Source: Pedobacter zeae
GTDB taxonomy: Bacteria; Bacteroidota; Bacteroidia; Sphingobacteriales; Sphingobacteriaceae
Length of the DNA: 64,000 bases
Assembly: GCF_014196715.1 (NCBI RefSeq)
Contig: NZ_JACIEF010000002.1
Coordinates: 310,001 to 374,000, forward strand
Direction: 5' to 3'
Notes under the pieces: generated by a model
What the model was told of the DNA's origin: nothing
Databases searched by the model: none
Seen by the model: the letters and a program-made list of their open reading frames with translations, nothing else
Part shown: positions 54,056 through 63,686 of the stretch, piece by piece
How positions within the stretch are numbered: position 1 is the first letter of the stretch
Layout: every line of letters starts with the position of its first letter
Translations under genes and position numbers: made by a program

Positions 54056-55588
54056 TTAGTTGGATATTGCAAAAATCCCTGTGCTGTTGTATTTTTTATC
54101 TAATTTTTCGCTTGAAGGAAACACGATGGTGTTGCCATTTCGAGAAATGGCAACGGTGCCCACACCTCCATTTCCGGGAGTGCCATAAGCTTGAATTTTA
54201 CCGGTTTCTATATTTTTCAAAATGATGTTCCCGCCCAGATTTGTAGCGGCAGTGGGAAATGCCACCAACTTCCCGTCGTATGAAATGGCTATTTTATCGC
54301 CCTGGGCAATTGGACTGTCTTTGTTGCCCGCAATACCGGCACTGGTTTCACTCGCCCTGATAATTTTTCCTGTTTCAATTTCGGCTACATAGACCTGTTG
54401 CAGGGTAGAGGAAGTCTCTTTTTCAAACATATTACTTGCTGTTGTTGCAAATGTTACAAATTTGCCATTCCCCGAAATGTTTGGTTTTACAATACGTCCG
54501 CTGCTTTCGTTCCCCTGATTTCGTTCGGCACCTGATGCAGTGAACGAAATCCGTTTCAGCACAGGTTTGTCTTTTTCCCAAATAAAAATATCCCATAAAC
54601 GATTGTTGTCTCCGGCAACCAATTTGTCTGAGTTGGAAACGAATGCAATACGAGAACCATCTTCAGAAATAGAGGGGTGTGCACCACCTAAACCTTTGCC
54701 GGTTAGCGGCTCTTTGCTGATCAATAGCGTTTCGCCGGTGCGTACGTTTTTCAGGTAAACATTGGTAACATTTTTGCCATCTACACCTGCAGTAAGGTTA
54801 TTGGCCTTAGATTGAAAAGCAACAAAATCGCCATTTTTAGACACCGATGGCGATGAAGATGCGTAATTACCGTCGCAAGTGAGGCAACGGACCGTATCGC
54901 TTACCAGATTCCAGATAAATATGTCACTTACATTGTTTATATCGCCCTTAACAAGGTTATTGGCATGACTCTCGAAGGCTACATTATAACCACTAACATC
55001 TACAACAGCTTCGTAGCTGTCATTGTTTCCTCCTAAACCATCTAAACCTTTGCTCACTAATGTTGTCCGGCCATTTCCACGGTTAAACCAAATGATCTGT
55101 CTGTTCTTTCCACCATGTTTAGGATCAACATTCCAGGATGTCATATAGGCAACATACTGGCCCTGGTTTATACCCGGCCCTTTTATACCACCTACGGATG
55201 CTGAAACACTACCATAAAATGTACCAAAGGCTTTCGAATCGGAACTGCGGCTTACCAATTCTAACTTTTTTTCTGCAGGGGTGCAGTCTATTTCTACCAT
55301 AGCTTCGCTGCTGTTTATGTTGCCTTCACTATTTTTTAGCTTAGCCTGTCTTAAACCGCTAACCTGTACAAATTTGTATGGGGTACCATAATCGAAAACA
55401 CCCAAATATTGGGTTGCAGATCTGGTAAATGTTAATGGTTTGTTCTTAATGTCTTTAAATACAAATTTTTCGTGTGGGGTAATACCAATAATCTTAATGG
55501 TTAAGCTACCCTTTTGTTGTGCAAAAGTGTTGTTTGCTAAAAGAAATACGATAAAGAGTATTGTAGTAGTTATGCTGTGATTTTTCAT
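54056..55588 (-). CDS. Secreted TolB/PD40-like beta-propeller protein
   Basis: 510 aa. Signal (TTTILFIVFLLANNTFAQ), a ~100-residue N-terminal domain, then repeated PD40/TolB-type blades: NVAFESHANNLV, DFVAFQSKANNLTAG, SEDGSRIAFVSNSDKLVAGDN, GNGKFVTFATTASNMF, SYDGKLVAFPTAATNLGG and ISRNGNTIVFPSS, each about 45-60 residues apart. Such propellers bind proteins or ligands in the periplasm or on the surface. It is last in the seven-gene minus-strand set, 8 bases after the neighbour, so cotranscribed. Confidence 0.8.
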   Translation of the reverse strand: MKNHSITTTILFIVFLLANNTFAQQKGSLTIKIIGITPHEKFVFKDIKNKPLTFTRSATQYLGVFDYGTPYKFVQVSGLRQAKLKNSEGNINSSEAMVEIDCTPAEKKLELVSRSSDSKAFGTFYGSVSASVGGIKGPGINQGQYVAYMTSWNVDPKHGGKNRQIIWFNRGNGRTTLVSKGLDGLGGNNDSYEAVVDVSGYNVAFESHANNLVKGDINNVSDIFIWNLVSDTVRCLTCDGNYASSSPSVSKNGDFVAFQSKANNLTAGVDGKNVTNVYLKNVRTGETLLISKEPLTGKGLGGAHPSISEDGSRIAFVSNSDKLVAGDNNRLWDIFIWEKDKPVLKRISFTASGAERNQGNESSGRIVKPNISGNGKFVTFATTASNMFEKETSSTLQQVYVAEIETGKIIRASETSAGIAGNKDSPIAQGDKIAISYDGKLVAFPTAATNLGGNIILKNIETGKIQAYGTPGNGGVGTVAISRNGNTIVFPSSEKLDKKYNSTGIFAISN

Positions 55589-55596
55589 TGAAATTG

Positions 55597-56979
55597 TTAA
55601 TTAGCTGGTTGCTTTACTAAACATTTCACAGAATTGTTCCTATCGGTAAGCACCAATATCCGCCCGCCTTTTATGGCCTCAAAATAACTGTTATATTTTT
55701 CAGGTTGTCCTTGAAAACGATTGGTTAATGTAATGCTCCATTCGGTAATTAGGCTATTGCCGTTGTACACTTGCCTGGAAAATTTTTGATTGCCTGCCAC
55801 ACCCGATGCGCCTGCGTGATCGCTTTGATAGGTATTACCCGGCAGGAAAGTAAATTCATCTGAAATGGAAGTGGCCGTAGCGCCAGCAAAGCCGCCACTA
55901 CTTACATAATAGTAAGAAAGCGAGGCATAATCAGATGCACTCCATTTGCCAATAAGATCGCTGGCTGCGACAGAAAATTTATTGCGGTTTTGCATATTGG
56001 CCAGTTTGTCCCATGATTTTACCTGGTCTAGGTATTCCCAGCTGGATTTGTTGATGTAGTTGTTGCCAAATTCTTTCTCAAAAACAGCTTTGCTATCAGC
56101 CACCACTTCCAAATAACGGCCATTTCCTTTATCGTAATGCTTTTTAAAGAGTACCAGGTATACTTTTTTTCCGCTAGCTTTTTCTGTGGCATCCGCAGTA
56201 AAAAAAGTAACAGATTGGTAGTCTTGTATGCCTCGTTCCTGTACATTGTTGATGCTGTTGTATCTGGGCTCAATGAGTTTGGTCCATGCCCTATGGTCGC
56301 CCTGTAACTTCTCGGAGCTGTAGGCATCCACCAGTTGGTTGGGGTAATGAATCAGCACTTTTATGCCAGACTTGCTTACTTCCACCCAGTTTTCCTTTAC
56401 CTTACTTACCCAGCTGTCGTCCCAGTTGGTGGTTGTAAATTTAAAGTCTGATTTGTGTTGTATATTGTCTGGTCCCAGATCATGGGCTTTTGGTGTGCTT
56501 TTAACAGGTGCCTGTGCAATTAGCGTTGCAATAAAATCCTGGTACATTTTCAGGTAAGGTTTCGCGGTTGCTTTTAGTACTACGCTGAAGCAATTTTGTC
56601 GGTTTGAGTAAGTGGTGAGTATGGTTGCTACATTGGTTCCGTTAAATTGATAAACGCCACTTTTGCTCATGACATCCCAGCCATCGCCCGACTCTGGCTT
56701 TGTACTTTCCTCCTGATCCATGGCATGCTGTGAAGCAAGCAATGTATTCCATTCGCTGGCAGCATCGGCTTCAACACTGCCTTTGCTGGCCGAGCTTTTG
56801 TAAATAATGATCTGCGCCCAACTGCCACCGTCAATACGGCTGTAAGCAAAAAAATTATCCCCGGTCTCCATTTTCCAGCCGGCAGGGGCTTTAAATGTAG
56901 CTACATCGAAGGTTTGTTCTTGCGCCTTTGCTACCCCTGTGGTGGCCAGCAGCAACAGAAAATAGCATATCCTTTTCAT
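55597..56979 (-). CDS. Secreted two-domain protein of unknown function (domain shared with 62387)
   Basis: 460 aa. Signal (ICYFLLLLATTGVAKAQ). N-terminal ~155-residue domain (VATFKAPAGWKMETGDNFFAYSRI, NGTNVATILTTYSNRQNCF). C-terminal ~290 residues (FKFTTTNWDDSWVSKVKENWVEVSK, KVLIHYPNQLVDAY, APRYN-like IEPRYNSINNV, KFSVAASDLIGKW, YYYVSSGGF, YFEAIKGGRILVLTDRNNS) are homologous to the whole mature protein at 62387-63346. The second half ends with a lipocalin-like beta domain. The two lie in the same seven-gene cluster, so this is an in-cluster duplication. Function unknown. Confidence 0.75.
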   Translation of the reverse strand: MKRICYFLLLLATTGVAKAQEQTFDVATFKAPAGWKMETGDNFFAYSRIDGGSWAQIIIYKSSASKGSVEADAASEWNTLLASQHAMDQEESTKPESGDGWDVMSKSGVYQFNGTNVATILTTYSNRQNCFSVVLKATAKPYLKMYQDFIATLIAQAPVKSTPKAHDLGPDNIQHKSDFKFTTTNWDDSWVSKVKENWVEVSKSGIKVLIHYPNQLVDAYSSEKLQGDHRAWTKLIEPRYNSINNVQERGIQDYQSVTFFTADATEKASGKKVYLVLFKKHYDKGNGRYLEVVADSKAVFEKEFGNNYINKSSWEYLDQVKSWDKLANMQNRNKFSVAASDLIGKWSASDYASLSYYYVSSGGFAGATATSISDEFTFLPGNTYQSDHAGASGVAGNQKFSRQVYNGNSLITEWSITLTNRFQGQPEKYNSYFEAIKGGRILVLTDRNNSVKCLVKQPAN

Positions 56980-57003
56980 CCTGTTTTATTTTTTAACCCA
57001 ATT

Positions 57004-57034
57004 GGCCCGGTCTTTCCTGTTATTATGCCGGGCC
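57004..57034 (-). other. Stable hairpin in the gap between 57087 and 55597 genes
   Basis: GGCCCGG / CCGGGCC (57004-57010 with 57028-57034), a perfect 7-bp GC stem with a 17-base loop. No T run follows on the minus strand, so it is more likely an mRNA-stability or processing element than a terminator. Confidence 0.4.
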
Positions 57035-57086
57035 TTGGCGTTCCATTTTTCCGGTTTGTTTAGCGGGCCCTCAAAAGTGCTTCGCA

Positions 57087-58046
57087 TTACTCCTGGCCTT
57101 GTTTTATCACCGACTTTATTTTATTAAAAAGACCTTTTTGCGGTTTTTCGTCATTTGATGAGGTAGAGCTGTTACTGCTGCCTTCGCTTTTTGAAGCAGA
57201 TGGGGTGACCATGACCATGCTGTTCAGCTTTATCCCTTCTTTAAGCCATTGGCTTACAAATGCCATTGTTACGTCGTTTACCTCTTTTCCTGCACGAAAT
57301 ATAGCTTTCCATTTCAGGCTTTTCTTTTCGTACGCAGGATTTACAAACTCCATATTACCAGATTTATTGGGCCCGTTCAATTTTGCATTAAAATCAACAG
57401 TGGCAGCAAGCGAAAGATACTCTTGCAACCGTGTTTTGATGATGACAGAAGGGTCTTCAGGGTACATTTTCATCCATTTGGTCTTATTGGGCGTTGGGTC
57501 TTCGTTATTGGCCAGGGTTCTTTTATGTTCGGCAATGAATTGTTCCATTTTTTCAGTCATTGCTGCCGGTACCATTTTATTTTTTCTCAGGTCGGCTAGA
57601 TTTTTTTCCTGGTCCTTTACATTCTTTTGCATCGACACCACTGCGGCAGCGTCCATCCGAACAGGTTCGCTGGTCGGTTTTGCGGCATCTCTGGCTTTAT
57701 GGTATTGGACTATAAATGTTTTGCTGTGCAGGTAGTTTTTTACATAGTTGCACAGTTCTTTGGCAGCTTCGGCTTTATTGCCGCTCATCATTGCAGCGAT
57801 GTTGGCTTTAGCAATTCGAGGTGTGCGGAATGCACGCATTTGTGCTTCTACATCGTCTGTATGACCAAAAACCGTCCGTTCATTGATCGGTTCTAAATAA
57901 AGCTGGCCAACCAGATTTTTAAGGATAGCCTGTTGTGCATCTTGCTGTTGTAAATTTAGCTTGGCGAGAATGTCGTCTGCTACATGAAATGCAGTAGCGC
58001 CTGCTACCATCAATAATGCTGCTGTCACGATTTTATACTTTTTCAT
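57087..58046 (-). CDS. Hypothetical exported helical protein, 319 aa
   Basis: N-terminal signal (MKKYKIVTAALLMVAGATAFHVA). Mostly helical and charged (MQKNVKDQEKNLADLRKNKM, KMEQFIAEHKRTLANNED) with a Ser-rich stretch before the end (SASKSEGSSNSSTSSNDE) and a basic tail (KGLFNKIKSVIKQGQE). No recognised domain. Third-from-last gene of the seven-gene cluster, 94 bases after the preceding gene. Confidence 0.65.
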   Translation of the reverse strand: MKKYKIVTAALLMVAGATAFHVADDILAKLNLQQQDAQQAILKNLVGQLYLEPINERTVFGHTDDVEAQMRAFRTPRIAKANIAAMMSGNKAEAAKELCNYVKNYLHSKTFIVQYHKARDAAKPTSEPVRMDAAAVVSMQKNVKDQEKNLADLRKNKMVPAAMTEKMEQFIAEHKRTLANNEDPTPNKTKWMKMYPEDPSVIIKTRLQEYLSLAATVDFNAKLNGPNKSGNMEFVNPAYEKKSLKWKAIFRAGKEVNDVTMAFVSQWLKEGIKLNSMVMVTPSASKSEGSSNSSTSSNDEKPQKGLFNKIKSVIKQGQE

Positions 58047-58140
58047 TTTGAATATGTTTTTATTGTTTTCAATTGCGAGCCGAGCTCGTCAAACAATCAT
58101 TGGTTTGGGTAAGCCAAGTTGTTATGGTGCTTTTTCACTG

Positions 58141-60069
58141 CTATATTTTTTTTATCTGAATATTCGTCAAATAATACACGTTCTTTTCATTTACATAAAA
58201 ATTGAGCTTCTTCAGTACAGCACCCGGCATAAAAGCCGAAGCACATTCGTACACTTTTGCGTGGTTGCTAAAAATGGCGATGCCTTCTCCTTTTTTGCGG
58301 ATGGTAATGCTTACCTTATTCACCGGGTTACTTCCCGTAAATGCTGCAATAGAATGATAACTTCCGATTTTACAATCAGAACCGCCCAGGGTCAGCATTA
58401 TCCAGCCTGCAGCATCTTTCCTGTTCATATCGCCGGGCGAAACATTTACCGCATATCTTTTATCGCCGTCTTTACTGGAAAATCTAAACTCGGTTTCAAT
58501 GCCAGGTGTTCCCCAGGGCACATCGCCTTTTTGGACCAATAAATCGTAGCTTATTTCTACATCGCCACCTATGGGTAGCGAAACATCTTTAGGCGAAGCA
58601 TTTTTCTTTAACTTTAGCCAATTGCCTGCTGTACCGTCTATTGTGGCAATGGTTGGTCTTTCCCCAGACGATGACCGTTCCGTATCCCAGTTTTTAGGTG
58701 TGGCGGCTTCTGCCGTGGCAGAGAAATCATCAAAGAAAATGATGGATTTATCGCCAGCTTTTTGTTTTGCTGTGGCAGAAACTGTTGTTGCTGCTTTTTT
58801 ATCCCTTATTTGTGTTGCATCTTCTAATTGTAATGGGAGGTATGGCTCAATTACTTTTTCATTTCCAAAGAAATAATTATAGACATAGTTGTAATTAAAC
58901 CGGCTTACAAAATTATCCATCAACTGCACACTGCCGCCATAACTGTGGTCAATTGGATTGCCCAAACTAAATACAATCCATTGCGGGCCACCGGTGGCGC
59001 AGGTTTCTTTTACGCCTTTTTTTAAGCGTAGCAAAGGGAAGTTGGTGGCAGTAGCAACCACCTTACCCCAGCGGTCAAGATTCGGAGTAGTTTTTTCGGT
59101 CTGTATCCAGTTGGGCAATTTACCGTTGCTGCCAATGTTGGCTAGATCAATGATATCTATTTGTCTCTCTATGGTACTAAAATATACATATCTATTTTCC
59201 TGTTGCTTTAATTGTTCTTTTAGTACCTGCATGCCTTTTTTTGCATTTTCCAGGTAGTTTTCATAAATCAGTTTTTGGTTTACTGCAAATTGGTGCAGCT
59301 TGGGAAACTGGCTTTCCAATTGCCGTAAAAATTCGCCTACGGTCACCTGCTCAAAGGGTAGCGGCTGCTTGTTTTTGGTCATTATGATTACATAACTTAA
59401 AAAGCCGGCCACCGGATAGAAATAGTGCCTGTAAGGCTGCAGGTTGGGGCTGCCGGTAAAATTTCTGTAAACAGGCATTTTTTCCTGCCAATTGTCTGCA
59501 AATTCTTTGCCTTGCCCAAGGCTATATTCTGGCATGGTACAGTAATAATCGGTAGGGGTAGATAGCGCAATGATTTGTTTGGTAATCAGTTCTACGTTAT
59601 TTGCCATGATGTCTAGAGGGGTATAACAATGGTTGCCTGGCGTTGGAAAAAACTTATGTGTGCTTGTTTTAGACAGGCACTTATGAAATTTGGCCGAAGC
59701 CCCGTAGGAATTGGGTAGCGCAAAACGGTTGTCTTTTTCGGCCTCATTGTAGTCGTAATATTTGGTGCCTTTGTACTTGGAAGCCTCGGGGGTACGCAGG
59801 CTCTGCTTTAACTCGCCCAACAAGCCTGTGGGCGTATAGGTTTGTTGAATCCAAAAGCCAATTTTTTGACAAATATCGGCTTGATTCGACGGGTAGTTCC
59901 AACCGTTTAGGTTAAGAGGTTTTGCCGGTACGTTTTTCAAAGGATACAGCCACCCGATTTCAAGATTCTCAATTTCACTTTTATTGATGTATATACCACG
60001 GCTGTCAACCTGCTGCCCTTTGGCGTAGCCAGTTAAAAGCAGGAAAAAAACGATTATTGCCTTCTTCAT
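58141..60069 (-). CDS. Hypothetical exported protein, 642 aa, with a C-terminal LamG-like beta domain
   Basis: Signal (IIVFFLLLTGYAKGQ). The first ~430 residues are mixed and Tyr-rich with no family I know (IYINKSEIENLEIGWLYPL). Residues ~450-640 (IIFFDDFSATAEAATPKNWD, WLKLKKNASPKDVSLPIGGDVEISYDLLVQ, VNKVSITIRKKGEGIAIFSNHAKVYECA) look like a lectin/LamG-type beta-sandwich, as in OmpA-associated carbohydrate modules. Two Cys lie near 350 (ETCATGG). It begins 25 bases downstream of the 754-aa gene's end, so it is cotranscribed. Function unknown. Confidence 0.65.
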   Translation of the reverse strand: MKKAIIVFFLLLTGYAKGQQVDSRGIYINKSEIENLEIGWLYPLKNVPAKPLNLNGWNYPSNQADICQKIGFWIQQTYTPTGLLGELKQSLRTPEASKYKGTKYYDYNEAEKDNRFALPNSYGASAKFHKCLSKTSTHKFFPTPGNHCYTPLDIMANNVELITKQIIALSTPTDYYCTMPEYSLGQGKEFADNWQEKMPVYRNFTGSPNLQPYRHYFYPVAGFLSYVIIMTKNKQPLPFEQVTVGEFLRQLESQFPKLHQFAVNQKLIYENYLENAKKGMQVLKEQLKQQENRYVYFSTIERQIDIIDLANIGSNGKLPNWIQTEKTTPNLDRWGKVVATATNFPLLRLKKGVKETCATGGPQWIVFSLGNPIDHSYGGSVQLMDNFVSRFNYNYVYNYFFGNEKVIEPYLPLQLEDATQIRDKKAATTVSATAKQKAGDKSIIFFDDFSATAEAATPKNWDTERSSSGERPTIATIDGTAGNWLKLKKNASPKDVSLPIGGDVEISYDLLVQKGDVPWGTPGIETEFRFSSKDGDKRYAVNVSPGDMNRKDAAGWIMLTLGGSDCKIGSYHSIAAFTGSNPVNKVSITIRKKGEGIAIFSNHAKVYECASAFMPGAVLKKLNFYVNEKNVYYLTNIQIKKI

Positions 60070-60094
60070 CTTATTATTTCTTTTAAGAAGTGTA

Positions 60095-62359
60095 TTAAAA
60101 TTTTATTCCCGATAATACCCCGGTTCCGCTGCGCAGGCTGTTACCGCTAATGAGGTTGGTACGGTTTTCAATTCCTATTTCAACCGAAGTACCTTTTAGG
60201 CCTCCTATTGCATCGTTTACTTTGTCGATTCCGGCATTGATGGTTTCATCTAATTCATCTGACTTAGACCCTTCGATCTTGGGCGCTTCGATGCCGGCTT
60301 TGGCACCTGCTTTTGTGATGTAATTCACATCCGTCTTCCCGGTATTGTCTATTTCCACTTCAACCGCAACACCGGCCGTAACTTCGGCGGCAACCGGCCC
60401 TACGCTGCCACCCACACCCAGCTGTGCCTCTGCTTTTACGAGAGCATTCCAGTCTTTCAGCCCTTTGGTATCGTAGTTTAAGGTAATGTCGGCCCCAAAA
60501 GAAGCCCCGGCTTTTAAGGGACCTGCATTGCCGCTGCCACTTATTTTGGGCTTTAATACCACACTGCTGCGCTCATATACATCGTTAGGGCCTAATGTCC
60601 TGGAATAGTCAACAAATTCTGAATTAAATTTCCAGGTCGTGTGCGTACAGTTTATTTCCATTGCGCCATTCCCAAATGTGATGGTGCTTTTGTATTTGCA
60701 GGCATTGGTGAAGTCAAAATCCTTTAACTTCCCATAAGGCTTGTTGTCCTCTTCCCCCTCCTCGCATAAGGTGGTCTTGTCTGTTACGGATTCAAATTCT
60801 GGTCCCAGTTCAACGGCTTTTCTGATATAGGCTATCTGGAACTGTATGGAAATCGCCTTTAGCATATTTGGGTCGGTGCTGGTAAATACAGCCCAATGCC
60901 CCATATCATTAAGATAACGACGGTATTCATCGAGAAATTCATCATCGTAAGGTTTCCTGAATGTGTTGAGCTTTTTGATCAGGTCACTTTTCGAATTCTG
61001 ATGTACCATGCAGGGCGCTTCAGGCGGCGGGTTCTTATGTTTTTTCCTGATATCAAGAAGGCCGTTCAACTGATCAATTCCTTTGGGTACAAAATACGCC
61101 CGCAGCCTTTCTTCATAGTACTCGGTAGTTCGGCTTGCAGCAAGCGATGCTTTCCTGGCATAAAGCGGCAGCAGGTTTTGAGATCTGATATTGCCATTTT
61201 GAACATCTTTCATTATACTGGCTACCGTTTTCTTCGCCTGCTCCATATACCCTTTAGTTGCGTCGGGCAGGTGTTTTTCCAGCTTTTGAATAAGTTCTTG
61301 GCAGTCTGCCCTAAACCCCTCCCATATGGGATATAATTTTATTGCTTCTTTTACAGAATAAGGATAATCCGGCCGGCGTATTTTTCCGAGTTCCAGGAGG
61401 TCTCCCTTTCTTACAAAAGGAATGTAAAGGTTAGCATCTGTAAGTTTATAGCCCAATTTTTTCAGCATGTTTTCTTTTTCCGGGCTATAGGCATGTTTGA
61501 TGGATTTCTTTATGGCCTCTTCTGCTTTTTTGATGTTGCCTTTGCTTTCTTCAATAGCCGCCTTGGTTAAATTGGCCTGGGGATGAAAAGGATACAAAGC
61601 AAGGGTGCTGTCAAGATATTTATCAGCTTTATCTATATCACCCAGGCCAAACCACGCCTGGCCCAGGTTGTTCAGCAGTGTGGAGTTCCATCTAAATTTA
61701 CGGTTCAGGTTATTGAGTAAAGGAATGGCCAGGTGTTGTCCTCCCTGCATGGTAAGCATAGCGGCATAGTTGCTGGTATTATCTGTATTGCTCGGGTCGG
61801 CAGCACAAATTTTTCCCAGTAAAAAGAGTGCAGCCTCCGGCTTTCCATATAACCAAAGGCTCATGGCTATGCCGCCAGCCTGATTGCTGTTAAATTTTTT
61901 AGTTTGTATATAAGTATAAATTTTCTCGGCAGCTGCTTTGCTTTCTGGTTTGATACGAGCTGCTGCTTTCGCCTGTAGGCCTGATACATATTTTGCAAGG
62001 CCTGCATCGCTTACCGGAGGGGGAATTGCCGCTATCCGGGCTGCATCTTTTTTAGGTACAATACGGTTATCATCTTCCCAGGCCTGGGCCAGTTTTTTGT
62101 CAGAAATACCCTCAAGGTTTTTGGAGGCCTTTTTCATATCAGGCATTTTAAGGCCCAGGCTGTCCATCATCTTTTTATCTTCAGGGCTCATCTCTTTCAT
62201 CATCTCGTCCATCATGCCCCGTGCGTCATTCATAGCCTGCTCCATTTCCTTTTTGGTAGGGGGCTTTTCTTTGCCCGGCTTTTTTTGTGCAGACAATAAT
62301 GCAGGAAGCAATAAAATGGCGGTAAACACCAGGTAGCTGGCTATTCTACAATTTTTCAT
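60095..62359 (-). CDS. Secreted TPR protein with C-terminal beta domain, 754 aa
   Basis: Signal (SYLVFTAILLLPALLSAQ), a Lys/Met/Glu-rich low-complexity segment (EMEQAMNDARGMMDEMMKEM), then TPR repeats around residues 160-290 (AAMLTMQGGQHLAIPLLNNL, NNLGQAWFGLGDIDKADKYL, FHPQANLTKAAIEESKGNIK). A long helical middle contains a KHKNPPPEAPCM linker. The last ~200 residues are beta-rich (ITFGNGAMEINCTHTTWKFN, GASFGADITLNYDTKGLKDW, EVTAGVAVEVEIDNTGKTDVN). No catalytic motif found. Central member of the cluster; likely a scaffold. Confidence 0.72.
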   Translation of the reverse strand: MKNCRIASYLVFTAILLLPALLSAQKKPGKEKPPTKKEMEQAMNDARGMMDEMMKEMSPEDKKMMDSLGLKMPDMKKASKNLEGISDKKLAQAWEDDNRIVPKKDAARIAAIPPPVSDAGLAKYVSGLQAKAAARIKPESKAAAEKIYTYIQTKKFNSNQAGGIAMSLWLYGKPEAALFLLGKICAADPSNTDNTSNYAAMLTMQGGQHLAIPLLNNLNRKFRWNSTLLNNLGQAWFGLGDIDKADKYLDSTLALYPFHPQANLTKAAIEESKGNIKKAEEAIKKSIKHAYSPEKENMLKKLGYKLTDANLYIPFVRKGDLLELGKIRRPDYPYSVKEAIKLYPIWEGFRADCQELIQKLEKHLPDATKGYMEQAKKTVASIMKDVQNGNIRSQNLLPLYARKASLAASRTTEYYEERLRAYFVPKGIDQLNGLLDIRKKHKNPPPEAPCMVHQNSKSDLIKKLNTFRKPYDDEFLDEYRRYLNDMGHWAVFTSTDPNMLKAISIQFQIAYIRKAVELGPEFESVTDKTTLCEEGEEDNKPYGKLKDFDFTNACKYKSTITFGNGAMEINCTHTTWKFNSEFVDYSRTLGPNDVYERSSVVLKPKISGSGNAGPLKAGASFGADITLNYDTKGLKDWNALVKAEAQLGVGGSVGPVAAEVTAGVAVEVEIDNTGKTDVNYITKAGAKAGIEAPKIEGSKSDELDETINAGIDKVNDAIGGLKGTSVEIGIENRTNLISGNSLRSGTGVLSGIKF

Positions 62360-62386
62360 ACGCGTAATTCATTTATTTATTAGGGT

Positions 62387-63346
62387 TTATTGGTCATAGC
62401 CAAACCCGGTAAAAACACCATTGCCCGGCGATTGCGCATCGTTCATAAATAACACTCTGCCGTTTTTGAGGGCCGAAAAATAGACGTCGTAGGTTCTGGG
62501 CCTGCCTTCTATGTCTGAGCATTGGATTTGCCACTCGTTAATGGATTTAAAACTACCTTTGCTCTTTGCCTGTGCAAATGTTGTTTGTCCGCCACCACTG
62601 TTGGCGGCATATAATTCCCAACTGTAGGATTGGTTTTTACCAAAAACAAAAAACTGCACTGAAGTATAGGTGCTCGTACCCACTAAGGATCCGGTGTAAT
62701 AACTGTAATAAAATGTGTTGCTGCTGAACTTGTCAGACCATTTTCCGGTATTGTTGAGATCTTCGGCTGCAACCGCAAAGCGGTTATAACTCAACATATT
62801 TTGCACCTGATCTGAAAGGGTAAGGGCGGCCGAATAATCATTAGGTATGTTTTCAGGATCGAAACCAAATTCATTGATAAAGGTTTGTTTATCCGGTGAT
62901 ATGCATTCTATCCATCCCGCTGCTTTCCTGTACAGCAATACAAAAACATCATTTTGCGTGGCATTGTCCCTAAGGGTGGCCATGCCGAACTCAGGTCTTT
63001 CAAAATTGGAGATATAGTCTGATTTGTAATTCCTGATATTACTGTAACGGGGGGCAACCAAAATATTCCATGCGGCGGCAACTGCCGGTGCCGGATCGGC
63101 TTGAATTACGGTTCCCGCTTTGGGGTAGTGTAAAAGTACTTTCATATTGCCCTTTGTTACCTTTACCCAGTCAGTTTCTATCGTGCTCGTCCAGCCATCG
63201 TTGAAATTGGTGGTATGGTATTTAAATGTTGTTGGAGGATTATAGGGGCCATTGTCTTCCGGTTCATTTTTACTTTTTTTGCATGCGTTACACATCAACA
63301 ATACTGCTAATACAAAGCTTGCTGTTTTTAAAAATATCGTTTTCAT
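62387..63346 (-). CDS. Lipoprotein, 319 aa (paralogous domain to 55597)
   Basis: ATG 63346 is chosen because the lipobox LLMCNACKK follows it; the frame extends 23 codons further upstream without support. Mature part: YHTTNFNDGWTSTIETDWVKVTK, KVLLHYPKAGTV, PRYSNIRNY, CISPDKQTFINEFG, FAVAAEDLNNTGKW, TFYYSYYTGSLVG, VYFSALKNGRVLFMND, collinear with residues ~170-455 of the 55597 protein. It lies 27 bases upstream of the TPR gene's start. Function unknown. Confidence 0.75.
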   Translation of the reverse strand: MKTIFLKTASFVLAVLLMCNACKKSKNEPEDNGPYNPPTTFKYHTTNFNDGWTSTIETDWVKVTKGNMKVLLHYPKAGTVIQADPAPAVAAAWNILVAPRYSNIRNYKSDYISNFERPEFGMATLRDNATQNDVFVLLYRKAAGWIECISPDKQTFINEFGFDPENIPNDYSAALTLSDQVQNMLSYNRFAVAAEDLNNTGKWSDKFSSNTFYYSYYTGSLVGTSTYTSVQFFVFGKNQSYSWELYAANSGGGQTTFAQAKSKGSFKSINEWQIQCSDIEGRPRTYDVYFSALKNGRVLFMNDAQSPGNGVFTGFGYDQ

Positions 63347-63380
63347 TTTCAATTGATTTATGGGATAAATTATGGCGCTA

Positions 63381-63686
63381 TCAAGGTTCTTTTCTGGCTG
63401 TACTGTCCTGTACAATTGGTTTTTCAGTTTCCGGAACAGATTTGTCCTGCTTACTCTTTTTATCTTTTTTCCCTTTGCCTATATCTTTTGCTGCCTTTTC
63501 AATTTTACTGGCAGTACTGTCTACCACTTTATCCGTTGTTTTGTGGATGGCCTTATCAACGGTATTATTTATTTTCCTGTCCATCGTTGCGTTCACTTTC
63601 TCTTTCAGTTTTTTAAAGAATTGTGCCTGCACTGTAGTACCAACTGCAATCAGTAGTACCGATAGTATTAAATTTTTAGTTTTCAT
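63381..63686 (-). CDS. Small exported Lys-rich protein, 101 aa
   Basis: Signal (LILSVLLIAVGTTVQAQ), then FFKKLKEKVNATMDRKIN, repeated Val/Asp/Lys amphipathic segments (NNTVDKAIHKTTDKVVDST) and a basic, Lys/Asp-rich end. It resembles the helical repeat segment of other exported Bacteroidota proteins but has no named family. First gene of the cluster; the start is 227 bases from the divergent gene at 63914. Confidence 0.62.
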   Translation of the reverse strand: MKTKNLILSVLLIAVGTTVQAQFFKKLKEKVNATMDRKINNTVDKAIHKTTDKVVDSTASKIEKAAKDIGKGKKDKKSKQDKSVPETEKPIVQDSTARKEP

